A stretch of DNA of 64,000 bases from contig NZ_CP029189.1 of assembly GCF_008642275.1 (NCBI RefSeq), positions 6,678,001 to 6,742,000 on the forward strand, written 5' to 3'. Source of the stretch: Streptomyces venezuelae. GTDB lineage: Bacteria > Actinomycetota > Actinomycetes > Streptomycetales > Streptomycetaceae. The number at the start of each line of letters is the position of its first letter. The first letter of the stretch is position 1. Under the pieces are notes generated by a model. The model saw nothing but the letters and a program-made list of their open reading frames with translations. It did no database searches and was not told where the DNA came from. Below are positions 63,744-64,000 of the stretch, in pieces. The position numbers were made by a program, and so were the translations under genes.

Positions 63744-64000
63744 GTGCCGGTTCCGCTGTATCAGGCGAAGGCCGAGTTCTTCCGGATGCTCGGGCACCCG
63801 GTGCGGATAAGGGTTTTGGAGCTCCTGCAGGACGGGCCGATGCCGGTGCGGGACCTGCTGGCCGCGATCGAGGTCGAGCCCTGCGCCTTGTCCCAGCAGC
63901 TCGCGGTCCTACGCCGCTCGGGGATCGTTGCCTCGACCCGTAACGGCGCTACCGTCGTCTACGCACTGGCCGGCGGGGACGTCGCTCAGTTGATGCTGGC
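63744..64000 (+). CDS. ArsR/SmtB family regulator (partial, cut by window end)
   Basis: The first 85 residues of a winged-helix repressor. AEFFRMLGHPVRIRVLELLQ, the recognition region VEPCALSQQLAVLRRSGIVA, and ATVVYALAGGDVAQLML match the ArsR/SmtB fold. The GTG start follows GAAGGG. The usual ELCVC metal site is absent; Cys in the EVEPCALS part is the only one visible. The C-terminus lies beyond the window. Probably autoregulated through the palindrome at 63630-63653. Confidence 0.88.
   Translation, partial: MPVPLYQAKAEFFRMLGHPVRIRVLELLQDGPMPVRDLLAAIEVEPCALSQQLAVLRRSGIVASTRNGATVVYALAGGDVAQLML

Overview
The window is chromosomal DNA of a high-GC actinobacterium, almost certainly a Streptomyces. 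The evidence is very high third-position GC, many GTG starts, ATGA/GTGA gene overlaps, ergothioneine and ornithine-lipid genes, a mycothiol-era actinobacterial gene set (no glutathione genes), an IdeR/DmdR-type iron box, a DasR-like operator and a LAxTG sortase substrate. No rRNA, tRNA, CRISPR array, intact transposase or integrase was seen.

Region 1 (1-19.9 kb) is conserved metabolism. It holds a cytochrome b558-type succinate dehydrogenase operon (75-3476), a histidine-phosphatase lipoprotein, a UvrA-like ATPase, an LLM flavin oxidoreductase facing a HAD phosphatase, a secreted beta-propeller-like protein, a dodecin, an orphan DasA-like sugar-binding lipoprotein behind a dre-like operator, an olsB-olsA ornithine-lipid pair, and a tightly overlapped egtA-B-C-D ergothioneine operon whose end overlaps olsA tail to tail.

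Region 2 (19.0-31.3 kb) mixes a TIGR02452/PARG-like protein, an Imm49-like protein, an orphan PemK/MazF-like toxin, an O-methyltransferase, an amidase, a hydrolase-MFS pair controlled by a divergent LacI regulator with a clear inverted-repeat operator, a thiolase, an aldehyde dehydrogenase and a thioredoxin.

Region 3 (31.3-48.7 kb) starts with a predicted conflict system: a 1433-residue protein joining a trypsin-like protease with an intact triad, a STAND NTPase, a membrane helix and a WD40-like propeller, translationally coupled to a small CU044_2847/trypco-type protein. It continues with TetR and FAD-disulfide-reductase genes, an iron-box-controlled secreted protein with a sortase-anchored propeller protein, an SDR/SnoaL-like/DUF2087 operon, a DUF6230-DUF6114-secreted-protein operon, a MerR regulator, an RlmG-like methyltransferase, a TPR protein and a pirin.

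Region 4 (48.7-64 kb) is accessory and partly decaying. It has a coupled DUF6978-like/DUF1828-like pair, a giant 2440-residue LamG-repeat protein with coiled coils and a glycine-rich C-terminal part, flanked by 111-bp direct repeats and a G-tract repeat, a GNAT-AAA+ fusion, and broken remnants of a serine hydrolase, an AraC regulator, a SpoIIE-type phosphatase (frameshifted) and an alanine:cation symporter. It ends in an ArsR-family gene, cut by the window edge, behind a perfect 24-bp palindrome. The giant gene, the DUF pair, the GNAT-AAA+ fusion and the protease-NTPase module are the best candidates for undescribed biology.
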